Assembly: GCA_902619165.1 (NCBI GenBank)
Contig: CACNDI010000002.1
Span: forward strand, 1-64,000
Source of the DNA: an uncultured Alphaproteobacteria bacterium
GTDB lineage: Bacteria; Pseudomonadota; Alphaproteobacteria; Rhodobacterales; Rhodobacteraceae
Length of the DNA stretch: 64,000 nt
Direction: 5' to 3'
Part shown: piece after piece, positions 1-8,913 of the stretch
Numbering within the stretch: position 1 is the first letter of the stretch
Layout: every line of letters starts with the position of its first letter
Notes under the pieces: generated by a model
What the model was told of the DNA's origin: nothing
The model's database searches: none
Seen by the model: the letters and a program-made list of their open reading frames with translations, nothing else
Made by a program: the position numbers and the translations under genes

Positions 1-199
1 AATTGTGTTTCTCTAAATCTAAAGAAAGGCTCTCTATTGACAATCCTAGCCTCCACTTAAATGCTGCTCCAGCATTATCAGTATGCTCATCCAATATAAA
101 CAGTGGGATTATGGGCCTACCATCTTGCGTTGCACTGTAAAGAGCTGGGTTATCACTCAAACGAAGGTCTCTACGAAACCAAACTACATTTACACTCAT
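1..199 (-). CDS. phr: Deoxyribodipyrimidine photolyase, 5' part only
   Basis: The gene runs off the left edge; only the first 66 codons are present. Reverse-strand translation from the ATG at 199 has no stop and opens with VVWFRRDLRLSDNPAL, the N-terminal signature of the photolyase/cryptochrome family (antenna-binding alpha/beta domain). The full enzyme would be about 470 residues, use FAD and repair cyclobutane pyrimidine dimers with light. The start lies 15 bases after the stop of the aminotransferase gene, so it is probably the last visible gene of the minus-strand operon that begins near 4124. The family is clear; photolyase versus cryptochrome cannot be settled from this fragment, although the motif favours a class I CPD photolyase. 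Confidence 0.9.
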   Translation of the reverse strand, partial: MSVNVVWFRRDLRLSDNPALYSATQDGRPIIPLFILDEHTDNAGAAFKWRLGLSIESLSLDLEKHN

Positions 200-214
200 A
201 ATAAATCCGATTGT

Positions 215-1441
215 CTAAAGGTGTCGATCGAGGCCACTCATCAATTTCTCAACATCGTTGCCCGAGGTGTAGTGAACAAAACTCAATCTTATCACTCCCT
301 CATGAATATCTACACCAAGCGCCTGAAGAAGACGGACCGCATAAAAGTCACCACTACCTACCGAGACATTTAGTTCGTTTAATTCTTTTGCAAGCTCAAT
401 ATTTGATTTTTTTGTTACTATGGCGACTGTTGGAACTCTATCTTCAATTTCGTAAGAGCCCAGCAATCTAATATCTTTTTTGGTTTTCAAAAAATCGAGC
501 AAAGGTTTCAGTAATTTCTTTTCTTGATTAGAAATTAGATTGTTTAGCTTATCATTACATGAACTTGATGATAATTTGCTATTCAGATGATGGTCACTGA
601 GGGAATCGTAGTAGTCATAGATGCCACCCAAAGCGGCGACTTGAGCATGATCAGGTCCAGCAGGTGTGAATCTCTTATTTGGGAATTCTTGATTAAAATA
701 ATGACATTGGCTCTCTAATACTGTAGCCAAACTATCTGATACATACATAACGCCTAGATGTGGCCCAAATGTTTTATAAGATGAAAATAGATATATATCC
801 GGACTAAAATCATTGATTTGCGGTATCCCGTGAGGTGCATAGCTTACTCCATCCACACAGGTAAAGGCCCCTGCTTCTTTAGCTATTGTACAAATGTCTT
901 TAACAGGGTTTACTTGGCCTATTATGTTAGAAGCGTGTGGAAACGCTATCAAACAAACAGTATTATCAACTAGTTTTTTCAAATCATCTAGATAAAGGCT
1001 GCCATTAGACCTAACCTTCCACTCTCTGACCTCAAAGCCTTGGCTTGCTAAATTTCTCCATACGCCGCTATTAGACTCGTGATCTTGATTGGAGACTATG
1101 ATGACCTTTTTTTTATTTTTTGATAATCGAAGCGCATTAGCTAAAACATAGGTATTTTGAGAAGTTGAAGGACCGACATGAAGATTTTTTAACGGAACTC
1201 GCAATAATTGAGCAATCTTTTTACAACTGTTATCCATTTCTTCACCAGCCTCAATAGACCCATTGAAATACCCATAAGGTTGTACCTTTTTTGTTTGATA
1301 AAACTTTGTAAGTTTATCTACCACAAACTTACATGGGAAACTTCCTCCAGCATTTTCAAAGAATGCTTTTTCACTAAGGGGGTTATCTGCGTCGAAGGCA
1401 TAAAAATGCCTTCTAACAAAGTTTAAATCAAAATCTTTCAT
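215..1441 (-). CDS. Cysteine desulfurase-like class-V aminotransferase
   Basis: A PLP-dependent fold-type I enzyme of the class-V aminotransferase family, 408 residues. The motif LFSSYKTFGPH contains the probable Schiff-base lysine, and VCLIAFPHASNIIG and TCVDGVSYAPH match the PLP-pocket segments (Asp before the cofactor pyridine). It resembles the cysteine desulfurase-like subfamily (TIGR01976 type) rather than the housekeeping IscS/SufS: there is no sulfur-cluster operon around it. The reading frame is open back to 1489, but that start overlaps the upstream gene; the ATG at 1441 gives MKDFDLNFVRRHF, the usual start of this subfamily, so I prefer it. Substrate unknown. It sits between a CCR-family gene and a photolyase. 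Confidence 0.8.
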   Translation of the reverse strand: MKDFDLNFVRRHFYAFDADNPLSEKAFFENAGGSFPCKFVVDKLTKFYQTKKVQPYGYFNGSIEAGEEMDNSCKKIAQLLRVPLKNLHVGPSTSQNTYVLANALRLSKNKKKVIIVSNQDHESNSGVWRNLASQGFEVREWKVRSNGSLYLDDLKKLVDNTVCLIAFPHASNIIGQVNPVKDICTIAKEAGAFTCVDGVSYAPHGIPQINDFSPDIYLFSSYKTFGPHLGVMYVSDSLATVLESQCHYFNQEFPNKRFTPAGPDHAQVAALGGIYDYYDSLSDHHLNSKLSSSSCNDKLNNLISNQEKKLLKPLLDFLKTKKDIRLLGSYEIEDRVPTVAIVTKKSNIELAKELNELNVSVGSGDFYAVRLLQALGVDIHEGVIRLSFVHYTSGNDVEKLMSGLDRHL

Positions 1442-1457
1442 CTCAAAAAAGGTGGTT

Positions 1458-2711
1458 TTACTTAGATCCTTGGCCCCTAGACGTCGCATTAACTAAACAC
1501 GCCATATTTCCACTTGGATGCTTGTTTTCATGCATTAACTGATGCGCATGACCAATCTGCTCAAAATCATATGTTTCCGACAAGCACGGATCCACCTTTT
1601 TTTGGATAACTAATTCATTAACTGCACTTGCTTCATCGTCATTTGCTACATGTGATCCCTGCAACCTTTTTTGATGCATCCAATGATATCTTAAGTCAAG
1701 AGTAACATTGTAGCCAGTTGTACCAGCACAAACGACTACCATACCACCAAGAGCACATACAAAGCCAGAGGTGGGCAAAGTAGCTTCTCCTGGATGTTCA
1801 AATACAATTTTTGGGTTTGTCCTCTCTCCAAGTATGTCCCATATAGCTTTACCAAAAGATCTAGCTCCTGCCATCCACTCATTGAATGCTGGATCGTCTG
1901 TATCGGGTAGTGGTCCCCAATGGCTAAAATCATTTCTATTTATTACACCAACAGCTCCTTTATCCATACAAAACTTTCTCTTCCCTTCATCAGATATTAC
2001 AGCTATTGGCTTTCCTCCTAACGCAGAGACAATCTGTAATGCCATTGCACCGAGCCCACCAGCCGCTCCCCAAACAAGAACAACATCACCTTTTTCCACA
2101 GTATGTGGAGCCCAGCCCATAAGCTGCCTGTAAGCTGTTGATGCACAGAGCATATAACAAGCCGACTCCTCCCAGGTTAGATGGTTAGGCTTCTTCAAAA
2201 TTTGATGTGATTGCGCTTTAGCAAATTGACAATATGACCCATAGTTAGTTTCGTAGCCCCACACCTTAGCTGAGGGCGCAAGCATTGGATCCTTCCCTGA
2301 TAATACCCAAGGATCATCAGCTTGCCAAGTACCAGAATGAATTACCACCTCGTCACCCACCTTGACATTGGCAACGTCATCTCCAACTTTATATACAATA
2401 CCTGAGGCATCTGAACCACCAGCATGAAAAGTCTCAGGCTCACCTTTCTTTTGTCGTGTTGCTATAACATCCACAGGGTACCCAAGAGCCGCCCAAACGT
2501 TATTATAATTTATCCCCGTAGCCATAACATAAACCAAAACATCTTTTGGCCCAATCGCTGGAACATCTATTACTTCACTCTTCCATGCATCAATCGGCTT
2601 ACCAAATCTATCCTGTCTAACCATAAATGCATGCATTTTTGATGGAACCTCTCCAAGAGGTGGTTGGTCACCTAAATCATATAGTTCTTTCGTGCTCACG
2701 TTACTCTCCAT
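1458..2711 (-). CDS. ccr: Crotonyl-CoA carboxylase/reductase family protein
   Basis: A zinc-less medium-chain dehydrogenase/reductase of 417 residues, close in length to crotonyl-CoA carboxylase/reductase (about 430). Family markers visible in order are [26 protein letters not shown], the NADPH-binding loop [49 protein letters not shown] and HQKRLQGSH. The classical enzyme reductively carboxylates crotonyl-CoA to ethylmalonyl-CoA in the ethylmalonyl-CoA pathway. No other gene of that pathway is in the window; the neighbours are DUF1326 and a class-V aminotransferase, so this may be a paralogue with another enoyl-CoA substrate. Compared with the classical enzyme as I remember it, the residue after the QGSH histidine is Val, not Phe. 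Family assignment is firm, substrate open. Confidence 0.82.
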   Translation of the reverse strand: MESNVSTKELYDLGDQPPLGEVPSKMHAFMVRQDRFGKPIDAWKSEVIDVPAIGPKDVLVYVMATGINYNNVWAALGYPVDVIATRQKKGEPETFHAGGSDASGIVYKVGDDVANVKVGDEVVIHSGTWQADDPWVLSGKDPMLAPSAKVWGYETNYGSYCQFAKAQSHQILKKPNHLTWEESACYMLCASTAYRQLMGWAPHTVEKGDVVLVWGAAGGLGAMALQIVSALGGKPIAVISDEGKRKFCMDKGAVGVINRNDFSHWGPLPDTDDPAFNEWMAGARSFGKAIWDILGERTNPKIVFEHPGEATLPTSGFVCALGGMVVVCAGTTGYNVTLDLRYHWMHQKRLQGSHVANDDEASAVNELVIQKKVDPCLSETYDFEQIGHAHQLMHENKHPSGNMACLVNATSRGQGSK

Positions 2712-2728
2712 AAATTTGTAGTTTTAAA

Positions 2729-3349
2729 CTAGTGTGTTCCCCATTTAATTTTGCACAATTCTGCGCTTCTACCTTCAAAATCCCATACACGACCAAACGC
2801 TCGAACTCGCCCTTGTTCAGCTGTCGAAATAATAACCTCCGGTCCCATCCAATATGTTGAGTTCTGGAAAGTTACTGGCTTCCCTTTCTCCAAGCCTTCA
2901 ATAGGCTTAATAACCCCCTGAATTTTTTTTCCAACATTTACTATCCGCTTTTCACCTTCTGTTTTGTACTCAACTGGAGATCGCTCACTACCAAGGTATG
3001 TTCCTGTCAATATTGAAAAAAGACCCGTCGTACCACCAACTTTTCCAGAGAATATTTTATCAAGAGCGTCGAAAGCCTCATCTCCCGCACTATCATCTAT
3101 AAATGCCCCAATAGTCCAATTTCCTCTTGCCATTTTTCCAGGAATTTCCATCAGCATCCCTACATTAAGGCCTGAGAGATCTACATCACGAAAGTGTCCG
3201 TTATCTATTCTTACAGCTAACCAGGTTTGACAATAACCCTCTGTAGGAGGATGATCTCCAAGACTTACTGCGCAAGGGCAAAACACAGTACAATTACAAT
3301 TTAGTGCGAGCTCCCCATTTATAGCCCAATCTACTTTCTCCGAACCCAT
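2729..3349 (-). CDS. DUF1326 domain protein
   Basis: 206 residues, cytosolic by appearance (no signal peptide or membrane segment). The N-terminus carries the cysteine cluster NCNCTVFCPCAVS (about residues 18-30), the hallmark of DUF1326 proteins, followed by a beta-rich body. Function is not established; the CxC...CxC arrangement suggests metal or thiol chemistry. The gene lies 19 bases after a DUF2182 membrane protein, and the two families are commonly found as neighbours, so they probably work together, perhaps in handling a metal ion; this is inference. Downstream, 17 bases away, is the CCR-family gene. Confidence 0.8.
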   Translation of the reverse strand: MGSEKVDWAINGELALNCNCTVFCPCAVSLGDHPPTEGYCQTWLAVRIDNGHFRDVDLSGLNVGMLMEIPGKMARGNWTIGAFIDDSAGDEAFDALDKIFSGKVGGTTGLFSILTGTYLGSERSPVEYKTEGEKRIVNVGKKIQGVIKPIEGLEKGKPVTFQNSTYWMGPEVIISTAEQGRVRAFGRVWDFEGRSAELCKIKWGTH

Positions 3350-3368
3350 ATCCTATACTCCTAAAGTT

Positions 3369-4124
3369 TCAAAACCAAACTAACACGGTTCCAGAACCAA
3401 TCAAGATTAAAGATAGTGGTTTTGAGATATATTTTCCAAAATCAGGAATTTTCTCTAACATCATGAAAAAAGTCATTATAGCCATAAAAGCTAAATTCAT
3501 AACTCCCCCGACAAAAGCTAAAGCCATTAGAGCCCAACAGCAGCCAAGACAGAACAATCCGATCGATACCCCCATGTTGAATGACCCACTATTCCCACTC
3601 TTCCAGTTCTGTAGGAAGAAAGTAAAGGGCCTTTGGCATTTGATTAGACATGCTTCTTTAAATGAACTGAGCTGATATAATCCTGCTAATACTAGAAAGC
3701 CAGAACTGATTAGAGAGCTCACAAATGCTCCCTGATCATTTAACAAATAAAGCCTTCCAAGAAAAACCTGTGTTAAAGACATTAAAACAGAAAAAATCAT
3801 CCAGATACTTAAGAAACCTGTAATGAACCACCAAAAACTATTTTCTCTTTTTCCACCACTTTCCAATATATCTTCATATGTTTTAAGCGTTGGAATTATA
3901 GTAGGTGACATCATTGCGATACTCATTAAAAACCACATAAAAAAAACCCCAATGATATTTAAGTCCGAAACCGAATTGCTGCAAATCTCTACTACCCTGG
4001 TGACGAAATTTGTATTATTTGGCAAAAGACTCTCTAGTGCCATTACCACAATTGCAATCCATGCAATTAATAAGACAGTGTAGAAAATAATCCAATTATT
4101 TATGCGAGTGGTTATATTTGCCAT
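3369..4124 (-). CDS. DUF2182 integral membrane protein
   Basis: About 251 residues with six or seven hydrophobic segments. Family markers are IAMMSPTIIP near residue 70, GLYQLSSFKEACLIKCQRP near 155, GLFCLGCCWALM near 190 and MMLEKIPDFG near 225. The conserved Cys and Met residues in and near membrane helices led the family to be described as predicted metal-binding membrane proteins; no biochemical role is known to me. The frame opens at a GTG at 4133, but the ATG at 4124 (MANITTRINNW) is the more natural start. It is the first gene of the minus-strand cluster and divergent from ccmA. The pairing with DUF1326 is a recurring gene pair. Confidence 0.78.
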   Translation of the reverse strand: MANITTRINNWIIFYTVLLIAWIAIVVMALESLLPNNTNFVTRVVEICSNSVSDLNIIGVFFMWFLMSIAMMSPTIIPTLKTYEDILESGGKRENSFWWFITGFLSIWMIFSVLMSLTQVFLGRLYLLNDQGAFVSSLISSGFLVLAGLYQLSSFKEACLIKCQRPFTFFLQNWKSGNSGSFNMGVSIGLFCLGCCWALMALAFVGGVMNLAFMAIMTFFMMLEKIPDFGKYISKPLSLILIGSGTVLVWF

Positions 4125-4399
4125 TTGTAACACTATTAACCGAATAAAAAGCTTTTTTTGATGATATACTTTTCTACCAAAAACTATTCCTTACACGATG
4201 GGTTGCATAAAAAGTCAAATATTTTTTTATGCTTCAATGTTTTAAATTTAAAAGTTTTTCTATTATTATTATGCTTAAGCAATTTTCACAAAATTAAATG
4301 CCATTTTCATATTAATACCTTTTATAATATTGCTACTTATCAATAATAAAATCCATAATCGTTATTCAATTCTTTTAGATAGACCATAAAAAATCCAAC
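4125..4399. promoter_or_regulatory. Divergent intergenic region, DUF2182 / ccmA
   Basis: The largest non-coding gap in the window, very AT-rich. A TATAAT at 4323-4328 on the plus strand could be a -10 box for ccmA, but there is no convincing -35 box 16-18 bases upstream (the candidate region reads around TGCCAT). A 62-codon open frame at 4158-4346 has no family signature and no ribosome binding site and is not annotated. I see no riboswitch, tRNA or strong terminator-like hairpin. Confidence 0.35.
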
Positions 4400-5026
4400 A
4401 TGATACAAAGTCAAAGTTCTATTTCGATAAATTCATTATATTGCGCGATTGATAGCAAAGTAATACTCAGTGATATAAATTTCAATTTAAATTCGGGGCA
4501 GTCGATTACTATTACAGGCCCAAACGGAGTTGGCAAGACACTTCTTTTGAACACAATTGTTGGATTCAAATCAATTTTCAAAGGCAAAATATTGATAAAC
4601 AAAATTAATCTTTCCAATGATCCTTCAAATAGGCAGGAACACCTAGGATATTACGGGCATAAAGCCTCTCTCCATACTGGGCTAACGGTAATGGAGACAA
4701 TAGAATATTGGAAAGCATATTTCAGCTCGGATGCCTATACTAGCGAATTGATAAAATTCTGGGATCTACCAAATAAAACTGTTGAAAGTTGTTCCGAGGG
4801 TCAGCGAAAAAGACTAGCCTTGGTGAGACTTTCCTTGATGAATAGAAATATTTGGATACTAGATGAACCAACAACAAACCTAGATTTTGTTGGCAAGAAA
4901 AAGTTTTTGGAACTACACAACTCTCATCTTAGGGCAGGAGGCTTGTCGATAATTACTTCTCATGAACCGGCACAAGTTAAGGGACATAAAATAATTAATC
5001 TAGAGAGACATAGCGGTAAAAATTAA
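4400..5026 (+). CDS. ccmA: Haem exporter ATP-binding subunit CcmA
   Basis: ABC ATPase of 208 residues, the normal CcmA size. Walker A is GPNGVGKT (residues 40-47), the signature is CSEGQRKRLALVRL in place of LSGGQ (typical of CcmA), Walker B is IWILDEPT, and the H-loop is TSHEP. With CcmB and CcmC it forms the CcmABCD complex that releases holo-CcmE for cytochrome c maturation (System I). ccmB follows after one base, so translation is probably coupled. Confidence 0.93.
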   Translation: MIQSQSSISINSLYCAIDSKVILSDINFNLNSGQSITITGPNGVGKTLLLNTIVGFKSIFKGKILINKINLSNDPSNRQEHLGYYGHKASLHTGLTVMETIEYWKAYFSSDAYTSELIKFWDLPNKTVESCSEGQRKRLALVRLSLMNRNIWILDEPTTNLDFVGKKKFLELHNSHLRAGGLSIITSHEPAQVKGHKIINLERHSGKN

Positions 5027-5027
5027 A

Positions 5028-5678
5028 ATGCTAAATATTCTTCGATTAGAATTTCTATTGGTAATAAGGTCTGGTTCACACATAGTTTTGGCTTTTTCTT
5101 TCTTTCTATTCTTTATCCTCTTATTCGCGCTTTCAGCATTTGGTGATAACTTTGTGCTTAGTAATATAGGTCTTACCGCAGTTTGGTTAAGTCTTTTAAT
5201 GTCTATCTTGCTTACTCTAAACAAAGTCATTCATGAAGATTACGAAAGTGGTATTTTGGACTATTTTTTGATCGCTGAGTTTCCCCTAGAAGTAACAATG
5301 TTTTTAAAAACGATTGTTCATTGGGTTTCAGTTGTTATTCCGCTCATAATTATAATTCCAGTTGTCTTGATTACATTTCAAATAAGCTCTGATCATATTT
5401 TGCGAATTTCTATAGTGCTACTGTGTGGATCTCCTTCACTCAGCTTTATAGGAACAATGATATCCTGCCTAACGTTATCAAACCGCAGTAATTTTCTTCT
5501 TACAACAATTACTATACCGTTTTATTTCCCAACTCTTCTTTTAGGAATTTTCTGCTGCAGTTCCAGTACCACCGATTTATTTGCCTTGGAATATTTGCTA
5601 CTATACGCAAATACACTATTTACTGTGGTACTCAGTCCTTATATATCTGCGTATGCAATTAAACTGAATTATTCATAA
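5028..5678 (+). CDS. ccmB: Haem exporter permease CcmB
   Basis: 216 residues with six hydrophobic segments and the CcmB-type N-terminus LRLEFLLVIRSGSH followed by FFLFFILLFAL. Membrane permease partner of CcmA in the System I cytochrome c maturation complex. The signature segment HEDYESGILDYFLIAEFPLE near residues 66-85 corresponds to the conserved cytoplasmic loop of CcmB. It is one base from ccmA and one base from ccmC. Confidence 0.9.
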   Translation: MLNILRLEFLLVIRSGSHIVLAFSFFLFFILLFALSAFGDNFVLSNIGLTAVWLSLLMSILLTLNKVIHEDYESGILDYFLIAEFPLEVTMFLKTIVHWVSVVIPLIIIIPVVLITFQISSDHILRISIVLLCGSPSLSFIGTMISCLTLSNRSNFLLTTITIPFYFPTLLLGIFCCSSSTTDLFALEYLLLYANTLFTVVLSPYISAYAIKLNYS

Positions 5679-5679
5679 A

Positions 5680-6408
5680 ATGAAAAACAGCGCGTTAAAT
5701 AAATTTTGGAAGTTCTCTAACCCGGTACTTTTTAAAAAACTAGCAAAGATAATGTCACCTCTTGCAGGTTTGATAGCTATTTTAGCAATTATACCTGGTT
5801 TAGTTTGGGGGGTTTTCTTTACTGGCCCTGACTATAAGCAACTGGAGACAGTGAAAATAATTTTCATCCATGTTCCTGCAGCATTCTTAGCAATAAACGT
5901 ATATCTTATGATGACTGTAGCCTCTATAGTTTGGTTGATTAGGCGCCAATACGTTAGCGCATTAGCGGCTAAATCGTCCGCAATGATTGGTTTAATAATG
6001 ACTATTGCTACCATAATAACAGGAAGTTTGTGGGGTAGCAGCACCTGGGGAACTTACTGGGTTTGGGACCCTCGACTAGCCTCATTTGCAGTTCTGCTAT
6101 GTTTCTACGTGGGGTACATCATCTTATGGTCGGCTATCAAACCTTTAGAACGGGCAGCAAATGTTACTTCTTTATTTTGTATATTAGGATCTGTTTTCGC
6201 TCTTCTATCCAGGTATATCGTTTTTTTTATAGATCAGGGTCTACATCAAGGCCCAACTTTGTCTCTTGACGAAGAAAAGAATATTGATGACAGCTACTAT
6301 TTTCCACTTATTTTAGCGTTAGTTGGGTTTTCATCTCTTTTTATTTATCTTTTACTTGTACGAACAACTACTGAGCTTAATAAATTGAAGCTAAAATTAA
6401 TGGGATAG
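5680..6408 (+). CDS. ccmC: Haem handling protein CcmC
   Basis: 242 residues, six membrane segments. The tryptophan-rich WWD domain reads WGSSTWGTYWVWDPRL (about residues 113-128), and HVPAAF near residue 62 supplies the first conserved periplasmic histidine; the second lies in the segment after SRYIVFFIDQGLHQGPT. CcmC binds haem and loads it on CcmE. Length and order in ccmABCD are normal. Confidence 0.94.
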   Translation: MKNSALNKFWKFSNPVLFKKLAKIMSPLAGLIAILAIIPGLVWGVFFTGPDYKQLETVKIIFIHVPAAFLAINVYLMMTVASIVWLIRRQYVSALAAKSSAMIGLIMTIATIITGSLWGSSTWGTYWVWDPRLASFAVLLCFYVGYIILWSAIKPLERAANVTSLFCILGSVFALLSRYIVFFIDQGLHQGPTLSLDEEKNIDDSYYFPLILALVGFSSLFIYLLLVRTTTELNKLKLKLMG

Positions 6409-6418
6409 TTTAGGACCA

Positions 6419-6574
6419 ATGTTAGAAATTTTTGGGAAATTTTCTTTTGTAATCATTGCATCTTATGTGAGCACAATTGCTCTTATATCAGCCCTGATAA
6501 TACAAACCTTAATTTCTAAGATAAAAACAGATAAAGAATTAAGAAAAAAAGAAACTAAAAATGAGGCAAATTAG
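6419..6574 (+). CDS. ccmD: Haem exporter accessory protein CcmD
   Basis: A 51-residue gene with one membrane segment (about residues 8-32) containing ASYVSTIALISALI and a basic, lysine-rich tail with LRKK; this matches CcmD (SY...L motif, then a charged cytoplasmic tail). It begins 10 bases after the ccmC stop and its last 14 bases overlap the start of ccmG. CcmD is needed for release of holo-CcmE from the CcmABC complex. Position and topology make the call secure despite the small size. Confidence 0.88.
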   Translation: MLEIFGKFSFVIIASYVSTIALISALIIQTLISKIKTDKELRKKETKNEAN

Positions 6575-7127
6575 TTTCAAAATAATTATAGTAATACCCA
6601 TATTCATTTTACTTTGCCTCTCTTTGTTCGTGATTTTTGCTTACGATATCGAAATAGCAAATGGCAAATTGAGTATTAAATCAAATATATCGAAACAAAT
6701 AAAAAGTAATCTGATAGGTCAAAAAAAGCCTAACTTTTATTTAACCCCTCTGAACCACTACGAGACTCCCCAAGAAAAACATCTTGATGTTTCAAACTAC
6801 AAGTTGGTGAACTTCTGGGCTAGCTGGTGTGCTCCCTGCAGAGCCGAACATAAATCCTTAATGTCAATTCAAAAGAATGGATACCGCATAATTGGCGTAA
6901 ATTATAAAGATAATCCTTTAAACGCGCAAAAATTTCTTTCAGAGCTAGGCAATCCATATGTAGCAATCGGTTCAGACCAATCTGGTAAAACAGCTATAGA
7001 CTGGGGAGTTTATGGAATTCCGGAAACTTTCCTTCTTGATAAAGAAAACAATATCTTACTAAGGATTGCGGGACCTATAACTAGTACCATATACGAGAAT
7101 AAGCTTAAAACGTATCTTGAAGAATAA
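6561..7127 (+). CDS. ccmG: Thiol:disulfide interchange protein CcmG/DsbE
   Basis: 188 residues: an N-terminal membrane anchor (about 8-28) and a periplasmic thioredoxin fold with the active site NFWASWCAPCRAEH and the cis-Pro region YGIPETFLLD, both typical of CcmG. It reduces the apocytochrome c or CcmH disulfide before haem attachment. It overlaps ccmD by 14 bases and ends two bases before the convergent yciB gene ends. ccmE, ccmF and ccmH are not in the window; ccmI is at 58010. Confidence 0.93.
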   Translation: MRQISFKIIIVIPIFILLCLSLFVIFAYDIEIANGKLSIKSNISKQIKSNLIGQKKPNFYLTPLNHYETPQEKHLDVSNYKLVNFWASWCAPCRAEHKSLMSIQKNGYRIIGVNYKDNPLNAQKFLSELGNPYVAIGSDQSGKTAIDWGVYGIPETFLLDKENNILLRIAGPITSTIYENKLKTYLEE

Positions 7128-7129
7128 GT

Positions 7130-7732
7130 CTAGTTTGCCTTATCAATAAGATATTTCTGAAATAACTTATATTGAAAAGCAAAAAACAGTAGGCTTAAAA
7201 TTGGCATTCCAAAAGTTTTAAAATTCACCCATTGATCTTGGCCAAAATACCTCCATATCAGTTCATTAAGAAAGGCAAGACTAATAAAAAAAATAATTAT
7301 TCTCTTTGTGAGAAGCATCCACCCTTCTTCTTCTAAGGCTAACGTGGATCCCATTAAACTTTGTAATAAGCTTCTTTTTCTCATTAGACCAATGATCAGA
7401 ACAACCGCAAAACTAAGATATATAATTGTAGGTTTCATCTTTATAAATGTGGGATCTTTGAACCAGATTGTTAATGCACCAAAAAAGATTACTAAAACCG
7501 CCGTAATAACAGACATTTTGGATATCGTTCCTAAGATTAGGTAATTTAATAACGATGCAATTAACAAGATGGGTACGAATACCTTTGTGGCAAAGATTAT
7601 CTTTTCAACCGAAAGGTCTTCACCAGTAAGATTATTTGAGTTGGGAAAATAGTAATAAGCCAGAAAGAATGCTATCAATGGAACAAACTCTAAGATACTT
7701 TTTATGAGTGAATTTTCTTCTTTTTTTTCCAT
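7130..7732 (-). CDS. yciB: Inner membrane septation protein A (YciB family)
   Basis: 200 residues, about five to six membrane helices. The sequence follows YciB/IspZ: LEFVPLIAFFLAYY at the start, ATKVFVPILLIASLLNYL, GALTIWFKDPTFIKMKPT, LQSLMGSTLALEEEGW, and NELIWRYFGQDQWVNFKTFG near residue 160. Enterobacterial YciB affects cell envelope synthesis and septation; its molecular activity is not settled. It begins six bases after the ftsY stop, so ftsY-yciB are probably co-transcribed, an arrangement common in Alphaproteobacteria. Confidence 0.88.
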   Translation of the reverse strand: MEKKEENSLIKSILEFVPLIAFFLAYYYFPNSNNLTGEDLSVEKIIFATKVFVPILLIASLLNYLILGTISKMSVITAVLVIFFGALTIWFKDPTFIKMKPTIIYLSFAVVLIIGLMRKRSLLQSLMGSTLALEEEGWMLLTKRIIIFFISLAFLNELIWRYFGQDQWVNFKTFGMPILSLLFFAFQYKLFQKYLIDKAN

Positions 7733-7738
7733 TAATAA

Positions 7739-8896
7739 TTACTCTCTAAAATCACCAATCAAAGCCGTTGCAAATTCTTCAGGATCAAATGGCTGAAGGT
7801 CATCTAATGTCTCACCAACTCCTATAGCATGTATTGGCAACTGAAATCTATCGGCAACTGATATTAATATTCCCCCTTTTGCGCTGCCATCCAACTTAGT
7901 CATTATTATTCCCGTTATATTCACCATTTGCTGGAAGATCTCTACTTGAGAAATAATGTTTTGTCCAGTGGTCGCATCGAGAACTAATATTATATTTTCA
8001 GGGGCTTTGCTTTTTACTTTTTTTATTACAGTGACAATTTTTACTAACTCCTGCATAAGATCTGTCTTGTTTTGCAATCTTCCTGCTGTATCGATAAACA
8101 AGAGGTCCATCTTTTCATTTATAGCTCTTTCAACTGACTTATACGCTAAAGAAGCTGGATCAGATCCTTGCTTAGCCTTGACAATTGGGACATCTACCCT
8201 CTCCGCCCAAACAGATAACTGTTCAATAGCTGCAGCTCTAAAAGTATCACCCGCTCCAATCATTACTGATTTTCCAGCCATCTTAAATTGTGATGCAAGT
8301 TTACCAATTGTTGTTGTCTTACCAGATCCATTAACGCCTACCACCACCACGATTTGCGGAGCCGTTTTATAGATTGGAATGGGCTTAGCTATTGGCTCTA
8401 ATATCTTAGTTATCTCGTCTATGAGATATTCTTTAAGCTGCATTACCTCTATTTTTTTTCCATATACTTTTGACGAAATTTTTTCTGAGATCTTTAAAGC
8501 GGTTTTACTCCCTACATCGGATGAAATCAGGATATCTTCAAGTTTCTCTAAAAACTCATCATTAAATAAAATTTTCCTTGGGTCTGGCTTTCTCTTTAAT
8601 AAGTCAAGAGCTTTTTTTACGACTGATTTAGCGCTGGTGACTTTTTGACCATCTTCAACGATATCTTTGTTTTTATCAGTATCACCGTCTTGTGCGAACT
8701 GACTTTTTTCTGATTCACTAATTTTCTTCGAGTTAATTTCATTTTTTTCTGACTTTTCTACTGAAACTTTTTCCTCAATATTCATATCGACTTCAGCTTT
8801 AGATACTTCGTTAACAGCCTCATCTAAATTTTTTGTAAATTTTGAACTAGAGTTAAATAGTTTATTTTTAAGTTTTTTGAAAAATCCTGTTACCAT
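7739..8896 (-). CDS. ftsY: Signal recognition particle receptor FtsY
   Basis: 385 residues. A charged, Glu/Lys/Ser-rich A domain (about 1-85) is followed by the N domain and the SRP-type GTPase G domain: G1 GVNGSGKTTT, DTFRAAAIEQL, G3 DTAGRLQNK, G4 TKLDGSAKGG, and GVGETLDDLQPFD near the C-terminus. It docks SRP-bound ribosomes at the membrane. The upstream neighbour xseA ends 17 bases away. Confidence 0.96.
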   Translation of the reverse strand: MVTGFFKKLKNKLFNSSSKFTKNLDEAVNEVSKAEVDMNIEEKVSVEKSEKNEINSKKISESEKSQFAQDGDTDKNKDIVEDGQKVTSAKSVVKKALDLLKRKPDPRKILFNDEFLEKLEDILISSDVGSKTALKISEKISSKVYGKKIEVMQLKEYLIDEITKILEPIAKPIPIYKTAPQIVVVVGVNGSGKTTTIGKLASQFKMAGKSVMIGAGDTFRAAAIEQLSVWAERVDVPIVKAKQGSDPASLAYKSVERAINEKMDLLFIDTAGRLQNKTDLMQELVKIVTVIKKVKSKAPENIILVLDATTGQNIISQVEIFQQMVNITGIIMTKLDGSAKGGILISVADRFQLPIHAIGVGETLDDLQPFDPEEFATALIGDFRE

Positions 8897-8913
8897 TTTG
8901 TAATACCAACTTT

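Noticed and set aside
4158-4346. A 62-codon open frame in the DUF2182/ccmA gap
   Set aside because: No family motif, no ribosome binding site, composition like AT-rich spacer; most likely chance.
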